The notes under the pieces: generated by a model
The model's database searches: none
What the model was told of the DNA's origin: nothing
Seen by the model: only the letters and a program-made list of their open reading frames with translations
In this document: one piece after another, positions 17,740 through 25,461 of the stretch
Layout of the letters: every line of letters begins with the position of its first letter
Position numbering within the stretch: the stretch's first letter is position 1
DNA from: Halosolutus halophilus
GTDB lineage: Archaea; Halobacteriota; Halobacteria; Halobacteriales; Natrialbaceae
Reading direction: 5' to 3'
Length of the DNA stretch: 64,000 bases
Assembly (NCBI RefSeq): GCF_022869805.1
Contig: NZ_CP094974.1
Location: forward strand, 3,472,001-3,536,000
Made by a program: the position numbers and the translations under genes

Positions 17740-18396
17740 TCACCCGTCGAACAGGGCCGCGATCAGGTTCGACTCCCCCTTCTGGAGGTGTTCCGCCGCC
17801 GTCGCGGTCCCGCAGTCCAGTTCGCGGGCGATGTCGTCGATCGTCGCCTCGCGCGGGACGTCGTAGTACCCGATCGCCAGTGCGGTCTCGATCGCCTCGC
17901 GCTGGCGGGGAGAGAGGCGACCGACCGCGCTCTCGGGGGCGACGGTCTCGCCGCCGACCGCCTCGACGGTGACGTCGACGCCGTCGGGAACGCCATCGAT
18001 CGCGGCCTGAGTGTCCCGCTCGGAACCGATGATCGTGTAGGTGTTGCTCCCGTCGTCGTTGCACTCGATCGGCGGGACCGTCATCAGGCTTCCCCGCGTG
18101 AAGTTCTCGAACAGGGATCGTGCGGCCGACGAGACCGTCCCCTCGAAAAAACAGTGACACTCCCGGTCCGTGATCGGGAGGATCTCGTACTCGTGGACGT
18201 TTTCGCGCCGCTCCAGTTCGGTCTCGAACCGCCGGTAGTCGCCGCGGAGCCACAGCAGGAACGCCGACGGCGGCGTCGCGACGTTCCAGTTGCAGATCTC
18301 GACCCGATCGAGGTACGCGGCACCGCCCGCGAGCAGTCGATAGATCGGCGGAGCGTACTCGCCGGCGGGAGCGAGCGTGATGCGAACGCGTTTCAT
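17740..18396 (-). CDS. HTH_10 (bacterio-opsin activator-type) transcriptional regulator
   Basis: 218 residues. The C-terminal HTH_10 domain reads LSPRQREAIETALAIGYYDV, then DIARELDCGTATAAEHLQKGESNLI. The N-terminal part is an alpha/beta sensor region with no named domain, containing Cys residues (ECHCFF) that could sense redox or metal. The ATG at 18396 is chosen from the start of the conserved fold. It faces away from the DUF2892 gene across a 97-bp gap that holds a perfect dyad (18443-18457), a plausible operator. Confidence 0.86.
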   Translation of the reverse strand: MKRVRITLAPAGEYAPPIYRLLAGGAAYLDRVEICNWNVATPPSAFLLWLRGDYRRFETELERRENVHEYEILPITDRECHCFFEGTVSSAARSLFENFTRGSLMTVPPIECNDDGSNTYTIIGSERDTQAAIDGVPDGVDVTVEAVGGETVAPESAVGRLSPRQREAIETALAIGYYDVPREATIDDIARELDCGTATAAEHLQKGESNLIAALFDG

Positions 18397-18442
18397 CGAT
18401 CCCTTTCGATCGGGACGATCACCGCGCTCCGTAATAAACGGG

Positions 18443-18457
18443 GCCGAAATATTCGGC
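18443..18457. promoter_or_regulatory. Perfect dyad GCCGAA-ATA-TTCGGC, candidate operator
   Basis: A 6+3+6 bp inverted repeat in the divergent gap between the HTH_10 regulator (starts 18396) and the DUF2892 gene (starts 18494). Its position between two promoters fits a regulator-binding site; binding itself is inferred. Confidence 0.5.
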
Positions 18458-18493
18458 TCAAACGGTTCCTCCGATACCACCGTCCGAACGCGT

Positions 18494-18715
18494 ATGCAGC
18501 AAAACGTCGGCCGATACGATCGCATCGTTCGTGGCGTTCTCGGCATCTGGCTCGTCGTCGTCGCACTCGCGGCCTACCAGGACGACGAACGCGAGCGGGC
18601 GGCGATCGCGGGGATAGCCGGCCTCGGTTTACTCAATAACGCGTTGCTCGGATTCTGCGGCGGAAACTACCTGTTCGGCGTCGATACGACGGGCGAGTCC
18701 TGCTCCGCGGCGTGA
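18494..18715 (+). CDS. DUF2892 (YgaP-like) small membrane protein
   Basis: 73 residues with the DUF2892 layout: MQQNVGRYDRIVRGVLGIWL at the start, two membrane helices (VVVALAAY and AGIAGLGLLNNALLGFC) and a C-terminal GGNYLFGVDT. In bacteria DUF2892 often accompanies rhodanese domains, but here it is free-standing. Localisation in the cytoplasmic membrane is certain from hydrophobicity; function is unknown. Its stop codon abuts that of the kae1-bud32 gene head-to-head (TGATCA). Confidence 0.8.
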   Translation: MQQNVGRYDRIVRGVLGIWLVVVALAAYQDDERERAAIAGIAGLGLLNNALLGFCGGNYLFGVDTTGESCSAA

Positions 18716-20362
18716 TCACGCGTCGTCGACGTATCGCCCGCGACCCTCGACCTCCCGGAGGCGATCGAGAACTCCCTCGTCGCCGACCTCGCGATAGCCC
18801 TCGCGGACCGCCTCGCGAAGGGGGCCGGGATCGGCCGCCGTGCCGACGAGACTCTGATCGAAGACGTGGAGATCCATCGCGTAGTCCTCGACGTGATCGG
18901 AGTGGTAGCCGAGGCCGAAGTCGATGAGGTACGTGCGGTCCGAATTCACTCTGACGTTCCGCGTGGTCGGATCGCCGTGGACGAACCCCGCCCGGTGGAG
19001 CACTGCCAGGTACCGGCCGACGTCACGGACCCGATCGGCCGCGGCGGCCGCGTCGCTCGCTCGGACGATCGCCCGGAGGTCCCGATCGCCGACGTACTCG
19101 AGTTCGAGGCGCGATTCGCGTGGATCGACGTCCGAGAGTACCGGCGTCGGCACGCCCTCCCTGCGGGCCTGACTCGTGAGGCGGGCCTCGATGCGGGTTC
19201 GTTCCCGGCGGAGTCGATCGTCGAGAGCGGGGTGACGGTAGGTCTTGGCTTCGCGTCGTTTCGTCACCCGGCCCGCCTCGGGATCGAGATCGACGATCGC
19301 TTCGGCGCCCTGCAGGGGGCCGTCGCCGCGACCGGCGGCGAGTTCCGGTTCGTCCGTCCGCCAGGTAACTGGGACCTGGTCGGGCCGGAAGTCCGGATCG
19401 ACCCGGGAGTCCTCGATCGCGAGCGTATCGCCCGCGTCGTACATCTTCGCGCCGAGGACGGCGATCATGCCCGCGTTGTCCCGCAGAAATCGCGGTTCGG
19501 GTGCGTGGAACTCGGCCCCGCGTCGTGCGCACATCTCTCGGAGCATCTCCCGGAGTCGCGCGTTCTGCCCGACGCCACCTCCGAGGACGAGTTCGTCGCT
19601 GCCGGTCAGCGAGAGCGCCCGCTCGGAGACCTCGGTGAGCATCCCGAAGATCGTCTCCTGTAGCGAGTAACAGATGTCCTCGACCGGAACCCCGTCGTCG
19701 TACCGCCCCTTGGCTGCGCTCATGATCCCCGAGAAAGAGAAGTCCATCCCCTTGACGACGTAGGGGAGGTCGACGTACTCGCCGTCTTTCGCCGCGTCCT
19801 CGACCTTCGGCCCGCCGGGGTGTGACCAGCCGACGTGGCGGGTAAACTTGTCGATCGCGTTGCCGACGCCGGTGTCCATCGTCTCCCCGAGGACGCGATA
19901 GCGGCCGTTCCGGTAGGCCAGCAGGTGCGCGTTCGCGCCGCTCGCGTTCAGACAGACCGGCGAGTCGAAGCCGGCGGCGTGGCGACCGATCTCGAGGTGG
20001 GCGACCATGTGGTTCACCCCGACCAGTGGGACGTCGAGGGTCTGACTCAGCGCCCGCGCGGCCGTCCCGACCACGCGCAGACAGGGGCCGAGTCCGGGAC
20101 CGCGGGAGAAGGCGACGGCATCGACCGGGGGTTCGGTTCCCGATCGATCGCCGGTCTCGCGGGCGCGATCGAGCGCCGTCTCGACGACGCGGGGAATCGC
20201 GTCGTGCATGTGTTCGGCGGCTTCGCGGGGGTGAATGCCGCCGCTCTCTGGCTGGTACGCGTCGCTCTCGATGAATACGTCATCGGTCTCGGTATCGTAG
20301 ACGGCCGCGCTGGCCGCCCAGGCGGTACCCTCGATCCCGAGTACCCGAATACCAGTGCTCAC
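18716..20362 (-). CDS. kae1-bud32: Fused Kae1-Bud32: tRNA threonylcarbamoyladenosine synthesis protein
   Basis: 548 residues with two parts of the KEOPS complex. Residues 1 to about 330 are Kae1/TsaD (ASKHA fold): GIEGTAWAASAAVYD, the metal-ligand motif HMVAHLEIG with His118 and His122, LNASGANAHLLAY, and GGVGQNARLREML. From about 355 onwards comes the Bud32 small kinase: VTKRREAKTYRHPALD, the catalytic loop FVHGDPTTRNV and the metal-binding LIDFGLGYHS. Together they transfer threonylcarbamoyl to A37 of ANN-decoding tRNAs. The fusion is common in Halobacteria and Methanosarcina/Methanocaldococcus-type archaea. It lies downstream of rps24e-rps27ae on the same strand, separated by 174 bp of hairpin-rich DNA. 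Confidence 0.96.
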   Translation of the reverse strand: MSTGIRVLGIEGTAWAASAAVYDTETDDVFIESDAYQPESGGIHPREAAEHMHDAIPRVVETALDRARETGDRSGTEPPVDAVAFSRGPGLGPCLRVVGTAARALSQTLDVPLVGVNHMVAHLEIGRHAAGFDSPVCLNASGANAHLLAYRNGRYRVLGETMDTGVGNAIDKFTRHVGWSHPGGPKVEDAAKDGEYVDLPYVVKGMDFSFSGIMSAAKGRYDDGVPVEDICYSLQETIFGMLTEVSERALSLTGSDELVLGGGVGQNARLREMLREMCARRGAEFHAPEPRFLRDNAGMIAVLGAKMYDAGDTLAIEDSRVDPDFRPDQVPVTWRTDEPELAAGRGDGPLQGAEAIVDLDPEAGRVTKRREAKTYRHPALDDRLRRERTRIEARLTSQARREGVPTPVLSDVDPRESRLELEYVGDRDLRAIVRASDAAAAADRVRDVGRYLAVLHRAGFVHGDPTTRNVRVNSDRTYLIDFGLGYHSDHVEDYAMDLHVFDQSLVGTAADPGPLREAVREGYREVGDEGVLDRLREVEGRGRYVDDA

Positions 20363-20536
20363 AGTTTGTAGTTATCGCCCGGAGTGGTGCTCACGGGCCG
20401 GTTTACGGGGCGTCGCGCCGGCAACCGCTTCCCGGACGCGTTTCCCGAGGCCTCTCGCTGCGCCGGATGCCTCGCCGCTCACGGCGTTCGCCGTTCGCTT
20501 TTCCACGATGCGTCTCGCTCCGCTCGCCGCATCGCC
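20363..20536. repeat. Hairpin-rich GC spacer between rps27ae and kae1-bud32
   Basis: 174 bp with several short inverted repeats, among them CGATGCG (20506-20512) pairing with CGCATCG (20528-20534) over a 15-nt loop just after the rps27ae stop, and GAGGC/GCCTC arms around 20449-20474. GAGCG/CGCTC-type motifs recur. It could be a transcription-end or processing region or a decayed palindromic repeat; no gene is visible in it. Confidence 0.45.
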
Positions 20537-20671
20537 TTACTCCCACTCGGTGTAGCCGCACTTGCCGCAGTGGGTCCGATCGCCGTGGTCGGCGAGGAAG
20601 GCGTCGCCACAGCGGGGGCACTGTTCGCGCGCCGTGGTACCGTCCTCGTTGTAGAGTTCGTAGCGCGCCAT
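20537..20671 (-). CDS. rps27ae: 30S ribosomal protein S27ae
   Basis: 44-residue ribosomal zinc-finger protein: [20 protein letters not shown], then [20 protein letters not shown] and TEWE. The four zinc ligands are the CPRC and CGKC pairs. Short length is normal for archaeal S27ae (no ubiquitin moiety). The start codon immediately follows the rps24e stop with no gap, so the two are co-transcribed and co-translated. Confidence 0.95.
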   Translation of the reverse strand: MARYELYNEDGTTAREQCPRCGDAFLADHGDRTHCGKCGYTEWE

Positions 20672-20992
20672 CTATGCTTCCTCCGGTTCGGCTTCTGCCT
20701 CGCTCTCTTCCTCGACGCCGATCTTGTTGCGCTCGAGCATGTGGTCCTGCTCGACCTCGCGGGCGGAGTCGGCCGTGTCGTAAACCTTCGCCTGGCCGAC
20801 CGTCTTGCGCATCCCGAACTTGGTATCGAGTTTCCGGATGACGACCTCGGCGGCGTCCTTGTTCAGCTTCGCAGCGAGACTGTCGCGAACCTGCAGGCGC
20901 GAGGGCGTCGCGTCCTCGTGGATCAGTTCGAATGTAACGTCCGTTCGATGCAACATGGGGTTCTCCTCCTCGGAGATGATGTCGACGTCCAT
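20672..20992 (-). CDS. rps24e: 30S ribosomal protein S24e
   Basis: 106-residue small-subunit protein. MDVDIISEEENPMLHRTDVT at the start, the TPSRLQVRDSLAAKLN helix and the KLDTKFGMRKTVGQAKVYDT strand are characteristic. The C-terminus is a Glu/Ala-rich acidic tail typical of haloarchaeal ribosomal proteins. A TATA-like CCTTTTAGGCG is about 40 bp upstream, implying a short 5' leader. It leads the rps24e-rps27ae operon. Confidence 0.96.
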   Translation of the reverse strand: MDVDIISEEENPMLHRTDVTFELIHEDATPSRLQVRDSLAAKLNKDAAEVVIRKLDTKFGMRKTVGQAKVYDTADSAREVEQDHMLERNKIGVEEESEAEAEPEEA

Positions 20993-21193
20993 GATATCAC
21001 TCAGTTACCCTACTATCCCCGTGTAGCGCCTAAAAGGATTTCGAAGCCGGGGGGCGTCACCACCCACCGTCCTGCCCCGTTCCTCGATCGAGCGTCTCCC
21101 GTCGACGGGCGACGGCGGAATACCGGTCGGATGTCCGGAAATACAGGCGTTTCGCGTAATTCCTTTACCTTCGTACGGCTCGTCCGTGCTAGC

Positions 21194-21442
21194 ATGGACA
21201 CAGAATCGATCGTCTTCGGCGGCTTACTCGGTACCCAGCTCGTCGGGTCACTGGTGCTCGTCCTCGGGTTCTTTCTGCAGGGCGTGGGCCCGCTGGTGGC
21301 CGTCGGCGGGTTCCTCATCCTCGCCAGCGTCGTCGGCCTGGCACTCACCGCGACGCTCGTCGACGAGGACGACCACACGATCCACGTCCCCGATCGGCGC
21401 GAGGGGTGGCTCTCGGGCCTCGGGCGCGACTCGGAGCGGTAA
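21194..21442 (+). CDS. Small two-helix membrane protein
   Basis: 82 residues with two membrane helices (FGGLLGTQLVGSLVLVLGFF and GPLVAVGGFLILASVVGLAL) and a basic/acidic C-terminal tail. No family recognised. A TATA-like CCTTTACCTT lies 27 bp before the ATG, and a rare CTAG lies 1 bp before it (21189-21192). The 278 bp after it, up to the beta-propeller gene, contain nothing identifiable. Confidence 0.65.
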   Translation: MDTESIVFGGLLGTQLVGSLVLVLGFFLQGVGPLVAVGGFLILASVVGLALTATLVDEDDHTIHVPDRREGWLSGLGRDSER

Positions 21443-21720
21443 CGCCCCCTTCACCGGGTATCGCTGGTTCTCTCGCTGCTCGAAGCACGGTTGTGACCCG
21501 GTTTGATTGTCGCGATTCGATTGGTCTCCGGACGAGGCCAGTCCGACGGCCGACCCCGGCGAGACGATTCGAGCGAACTCCACATCCGGTCAGAACCGAC
21601 CGAGACGGGATTGTTCCTCGCGACCCCCGTTGGGGACCGTTCCGAGCAGCCTGCTCGTCGCTCCCGTTCACGCGGTCGCAGTCGTCGCGGTTCTCGACCG
21701 ACGGCACGTCGGTGGCTGAA

Positions 21721-22770
21721 TCACCCGGACAGCACCACCAACCCCCGCGGCGTCAGCCTCTCGAGGTCGTCGCCCCAGGCGATCGGGACGCGGTCCCAGC
21801 GATCGCCGAAGTCGTCGGTGACGAATAGTCCGCGATTGGTCACCCCGTACACGACGCCGTTCTCGCCGGTCGTATCGAAGACGGTCCTGGCGACTCCCTC
21901 GCCCGTCGGCACTCCGCGCCCGTCGAGACGCTCCCAGTCGGCGTCGGCACCGTCCCGCCGGTAGACGTAGGAGTCGGCCCGCTCGGCCGCGTGGGCCGTC
22001 CGGGCACCGCTGGCACTCGAGACCAGCACGCGATCGGGGTCGCCGGGATCGGGGACGACGCTCCAGCAGTAGCGGTGATCGAGTCCGGCCTGTGGATGAC
22101 GCCAGGTTTCGCCCCCGTCGTCGCTCTCGGCGTAGCCGTCGCCCGCCGCGGCGTAGATCCGCCCCTCCCGATCGGGGTGGATAGCGAGACTGTGGTTGTC
22201 CCGACGCGATCCGGGGGGCCGTTCCCGCCACGTCTCGCCCCCGTCGGTACTGTAGACGAACGCGCCAGCCTCGATGCCGACGGCGAGCCGATCGGGATCG
22301 AAGGGGTCCACCTCGAGCCAGCGCACGTGGTGGGTGTGTGGCCGGGGCGGGAAGTACCACTCCGACGCGGACGGCAGGTCGGTCAGGCCGTCGAGGTGGA
22401 TCCAGGAGTCCCCGCCGTCCGTCGACCGGTAGATCCGACTGGGTTCGGTGCCCGCGTAGACGACGTCCGGATCGTGGGGACTGATCGCCAGCGACATCAC
22501 GGCGGTGTCCCCGGGCGTCTCGTCCCCGTCGGCCGCGGGTTCGTTCCCGACGAAATCGGTTTCGAGCCGATCGAACGATTCCCCACCGTCGGTACTCCGG
22601 ACGAGTCCGTTCTCGAACGTCCCGACGAACACCCGGTCCGGCATCGTGGGGGCGGCCGCGACGCACTCGAGGTCGTGGCCCTGGAGTGCCGTCGACGTCT
22701 CCCACTCGTCGGTCCCGTCCCCCTCGCAGACGAGGAGTCGGTCTCGCATCGCGACGTAGCCGATCGTCAT
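21721..22770 (-). CDS. BNR/Asp-box beta-propeller protein
   Basis: 349 residues built of WD40/sortilin-like propeller blades, each with an Asp-box: STDGGESFDRL, STDGGDSWIHL, STDGGETWRER and SDDGGETWRHP. Such propellers are found in sialidases, photosystem-II stability factor (HCF136/Ycf48) and sortilin; no sialidase arginine triad is evident. No signal peptide is seen, so it is probably cytoplasmic. The ATG at 22770 is preferred to a GTG three codons upstream. A histidine-rich segment (RPHTHHVRWLEVDPFDP) sits mid-protein. Function unknown. Confidence 0.8.
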   Translation of the reverse strand: MTIGYVAMRDRLLVCEGDGTDEWETSTALQGHDLECVAAAPTMPDRVFVGTFENGLVRSTDGGESFDRLETDFVGNEPAADGDETPGDTAVMSLAISPHDPDVVYAGTEPSRIYRSTDGGDSWIHLDGLTDLPSASEWYFPPRPHTHHVRWLEVDPFDPDRLAVGIEAGAFVYSTDGGETWRERPPGSRRDNHSLAIHPDREGRIYAAAGDGYAESDDGGETWRHPQAGLDHRYCWSVVPDPGDPDRVLVSSASGARTAHAAERADSYVYRRDGADADWERLDGRGVPTGEGVARTVFDTTGENGVVYGVTNRGLFVTDDFGDRWDRVPIAWGDDLERLTPRGLVVLSG

Positions 22771-22820
22771 ACCTGCCACTACGGTGCCAGCGGGGAGAAA
22801 CGTTGTCCCGGCCGATCGAG

Positions 22821-24389
22821 TCAGTCGGTCACCCGTTCGGCGAGCGTCGATTTGTCGATCTTCTGCGTCGCCGTCCGCGGGAACTCGTCGACGAAGACGA
22901 TCCGTCGCGGTTTCTGGTAGTCGGCCATCTCGACGGTCGACTCCCAGTACTCGAGTACGTCGTCCTCGGTGAGATCCTCGTCGGGGACGATCGCTGCCGT
23001 GACGGCCTCGCCCCAGCGCTCGTGTGGCGTCCCGAAGACGGCGACGGCCGCGATCTCGTCCATCCCTTGGAGGACGTCTTCGACGGCGCTCGGGGCGACG
23101 TTCTCACCGCCGGTGACGATCATGTCGTCGACCCGATCGACGTAGTACAGCCGTCCGTCGTCGTCCTGCCTGACGACGTCGCCGGTCCGTAGCCACCGTC
23201 CGGAAGTCCCGTCTTCCGACTCCTCAGTCGCTTCGCTCCTGGGGACGTCATCGGTGAACGCCGCCGCCGTCCGCTCCGGATCGTTCCAGTAGCGGGGCAT
23301 GATGACGTCTCCCCGCAGGAGGAGTTCACCGGGTTCTCCGGGGTCGACCGGCTCGGTGCCGCCGATCTCGACGACGTCGGCTTCGACGGCCTGCGTCGGC
23401 CGCCCCATGAGACCCGGTTCCGGCTCCGTTCCCGGATCGAAGGTCACGCTCAGGCCCGTATTCTCCGTCTGTCCGTAGTAGTTCAACAGCGCGTCGACGT
23501 CGAACGCGTCGCCGAACCGCTCGAGTGCCGGGCCCGGCGCGGGGGCACCGCCGTAGAAGGCGATCCGGAGCGACGACGTGTCGTACGCGTGCGCCTCGTC
23601 GGTGTTGAGCGCGTCGATCATCATCGTGGGGATGAGGCCGGTGACGGTCGCGCTGGTCTCCTCGACGAGCCGCGCCCAGTCGGTCGCGTCCCAGCCGCGC
23701 TGGACGACGACGGTGCCGCCGGCGAGTAGCGCCGGGATGGCACACCCGTACAGGCCGCCGACGTGGAACAGGGGGACCGGCGCGAGGACGACGTCCGTCT
23801 CGTCCAGTCCGTAAAACGTGATGCCGACGTCGACCTGCGCCGAGACGTTCCGGTGGGTCTGGACGACGCCCTTCGGTCGGCCCGTCGTCCCGGAGGTGTA
23901 CATGACGACGGCCGTCTCGTCGTCGAGTCGCCGGACCGTCTCGGGGGCGTCCGTCGCCGGCGGGAACGCCGCCGGATCGAATCGTCTCACGTCGTCGGCC
24001 GTCACGATGGCATCCTCCTCGAGCGCCTCGATCCGATCGACGAGTTGCCGGCTCTCGTCGGCGAACGCCTCGCTCGTGACCAGCGCCGACGGGTCGAGGT
24101 CAGAGAGCGTGTACTCGAGTTCGTCGAGCCCGAATCGGGCGTTCAGCGGCGTTCCCACGCGTCCGGCACGCCAGATTCCGAGGACGACGGGGAGATACGC
24201 GGGCTCGTCCGGAAGGTAGATCGCGACGCGTCCGCCGTCCTGGACCGTTGCGTCGACCCAGGCGGCGACCTGTCTCGCCTGCTGATCGAGCTCTTCGTAA
24301 CTGATCCCGTCCCCGGAACCGGGCCCCGAAACCGCCGTTTTCGTCGGTGATTTCGTCGCGACGTGTTCGAAGTGATCGTAGACGTTCAT
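22821..24389 (-). CDS. Acyl-CoA synthetase (AMP-forming, class I adenylate-forming)
   Basis: 522 residues. The phosphate-binding motif A3 is MYTSGTTGRPKG (163-174); the adenylation motif YGQTENTG, the hinge LRTGDVVRQDDDGRLYYVDR and the C-terminal catalytic lysine in PRTATQKIDKSTL are all present. The enzyme activates a carboxylic acid as an acyl-adenylate and transfers it to CoA. The N-terminus keeps the short-chain FadD/long-chain layout. The divergent enoyl-CoA hydratase 105 bp away suggests fatty or aromatic acid degradation. The chain length specificity cannot be read. A TATA-like TACTTATCGG is about 27 bp before the ATG. Confidence 0.92.
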   Translation of the reverse strand: MNVYDHFEHVATKSPTKTAVSGPGSGDGISYEELDQQARQVAAWVDATVQDGGRVAIYLPDEPAYLPVVLGIWRAGRVGTPLNARFGLDELEYTLSDLDPSALVTSEAFADESRQLVDRIEALEEDAIVTADDVRRFDPAAFPPATDAPETVRRLDDETAVVMYTSGTTGRPKGVVQTHRNVSAQVDVGITFYGLDETDVVLAPVPLFHVGGLYGCAIPALLAGGTVVVQRGWDATDWARLVEETSATVTGLIPTMMIDALNTDEAHAYDTSSLRIAFYGGAPAPGPALERFGDAFDVDALLNYYGQTENTGLSVTFDPGTEPEPGLMGRPTQAVEADVVEIGGTEPVDPGEPGELLLRGDVIMPRYWNDPERTAAAFTDDVPRSEATEESEDGTSGRWLRTGDVVRQDDDGRLYYVDRVDDMIVTGGENVAPSAVEDVLQGMDEIAAVAVFGTPHERWGEAVTAAIVPDEDLTEDDVLEYWESTVEMADYQKPRRIVFVDEFPRTATQKIDKSTLAERVTD

Positions 24390-24443
24390 GTGTGATTCGC
24401 CAACAGGATACCCGATAAGTACGAGGGTGGTTTTCGGGATCGA

Positions 24444-24463
24444 GATAGTGGCAAAAAACTATC
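24444..24463. promoter_or_regulatory. Inverted repeat GATAGT-8-ACTATC, candidate operator
   Basis: Perfect 6-bp arms at 24444-24449 and 24458-24463, in the divergent gap between the acyl-CoA ligase and the enoyl-CoA hydratase, in an otherwise GC-rich region. It overlaps the A-rich stretch that may be the hydratase promoter. A common operator for both lipid genes is plausible. Confidence 0.45.
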
Positions 24464-24494
24464 ATTGATGGAGGGTGCCGTGGGAGTGGCTTCC

Positions 24495-25322
24495 ATGACC
24501 GACGAGGTCCTGTACGAAACCGACGGCCGAATCGCGCACGTCACGTTGAACCGACCCGATCGATTCAACGCGATCACCGAGTCGATGCCCGGGGCGCTCG
24601 CTGCGGCCATCGATCGCGCCGAAGCGGACGACGAGGTCCGGGTAATCGTGCTGGAGGGGGCCGGTGAGGCGTTTTGCTCCGGGTACGATCTCGAACTGTT
24701 CGCCGAACGACCCCGTCCGGTCCCCGGCAGCCAGGAGATGCCGTGGGATCCGATGGCGGACTATCGACTCATGAAGGGATTCACGGAGAACTACATGCGA
24801 ATATGGCACAGTCACACGCCGGTGATCTGTAAAATCGACGGTCCGGCGGTCGCCGGGGGATCGGACATCGCCCTCTGTGCCGACGTGGTCCTGATGAGCG
24901 AGGACGCGACGATCGGGTATCCGCCGGCGCGGGTGTGGGGGTGTCCGACCACGATGCTGTGGGTCTATCGACTCGGGCCCGGTGACGCCAAGCGGATGCT
25001 CCTGACCGGTGACCTGATCGACGGCATCGAGGCAGAGCGCATGGGTCTTATCCATCGTGCCTACCCCGACGACGAACTGGACGACGCCGTCGCAGCCCTC
25101 GCGAAGCGAGTCGCCGGCATCCCGGCGAATCAGCTGATGATGCAGAAACTCGCCGTCAACACGGCCTACGAAAACATGGGTCTCGAGACGAGTCAGACGC
25201 TGGCGACCATTTTCGACGGGATGGCACGACACACGCCCGAAGGGATCGCGTTCAAGGACCGCTGTGAAGAGGTCGGGTTCGAGCAAGCCGTTCGAGAGCG
25301 CGATCGGGGCGACCTGTTCTGA
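24495..25322 (+). CDS. Enoyl-CoA hydratase/isomerase (crotonase fold)
   Basis: 275 residues. Crotonase motifs: VILEGAGEAFCSGYDLELFAE type oxyanion strand (AFCSGYDL), IDGPAVAGGSDIALCADVVL for the second oxyanion NH and the helix, and YPPARVWGCPTTM, LTGDLIDGIEAERMGLIHR. Catalytic acid residues are not unequivocal, so hydratase versus isomerase is open. The ATG at 24495 starts the family (DEVLYETDGRIAHVTLN); an in-frame start 9-10 codons upstream is possible. It is divergent from an acyl-CoA synthetase, so the pair probably works on the same acyl-CoA. Confidence 0.88.
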   Translation: MTDEVLYETDGRIAHVTLNRPDRFNAITESMPGALAAAIDRAEADDEVRVIVLEGAGEAFCSGYDLELFAERPRPVPGSQEMPWDPMADYRLMKGFTENYMRIWHSHTPVICKIDGPAVAGGSDIALCADVVLMSEDATIGYPPARVWGCPTTMLWVYRLGPGDAKRMLLTGDLIDGIEAERMGLIHRAYPDDELDDAVAALAKRVAGIPANQLMMQKLAVNTAYENMGLETSQTLATIFDGMARHTPEGIAFKDRCEEVGFEQAVRERDRGDLF

Positions 25323-25461
25323 GCGCGAACCTTCGAGACGATCGTCTCGGAGAAGCCACGTCGATCCCATTCGCCGGGCGGTAGACGATCTGTAGGCCGC
25401 CGACAAGGCACGGATCCGAGACCGATTGGGCCGATCGGTCGCCGGTACCTGACCGGGTCGA

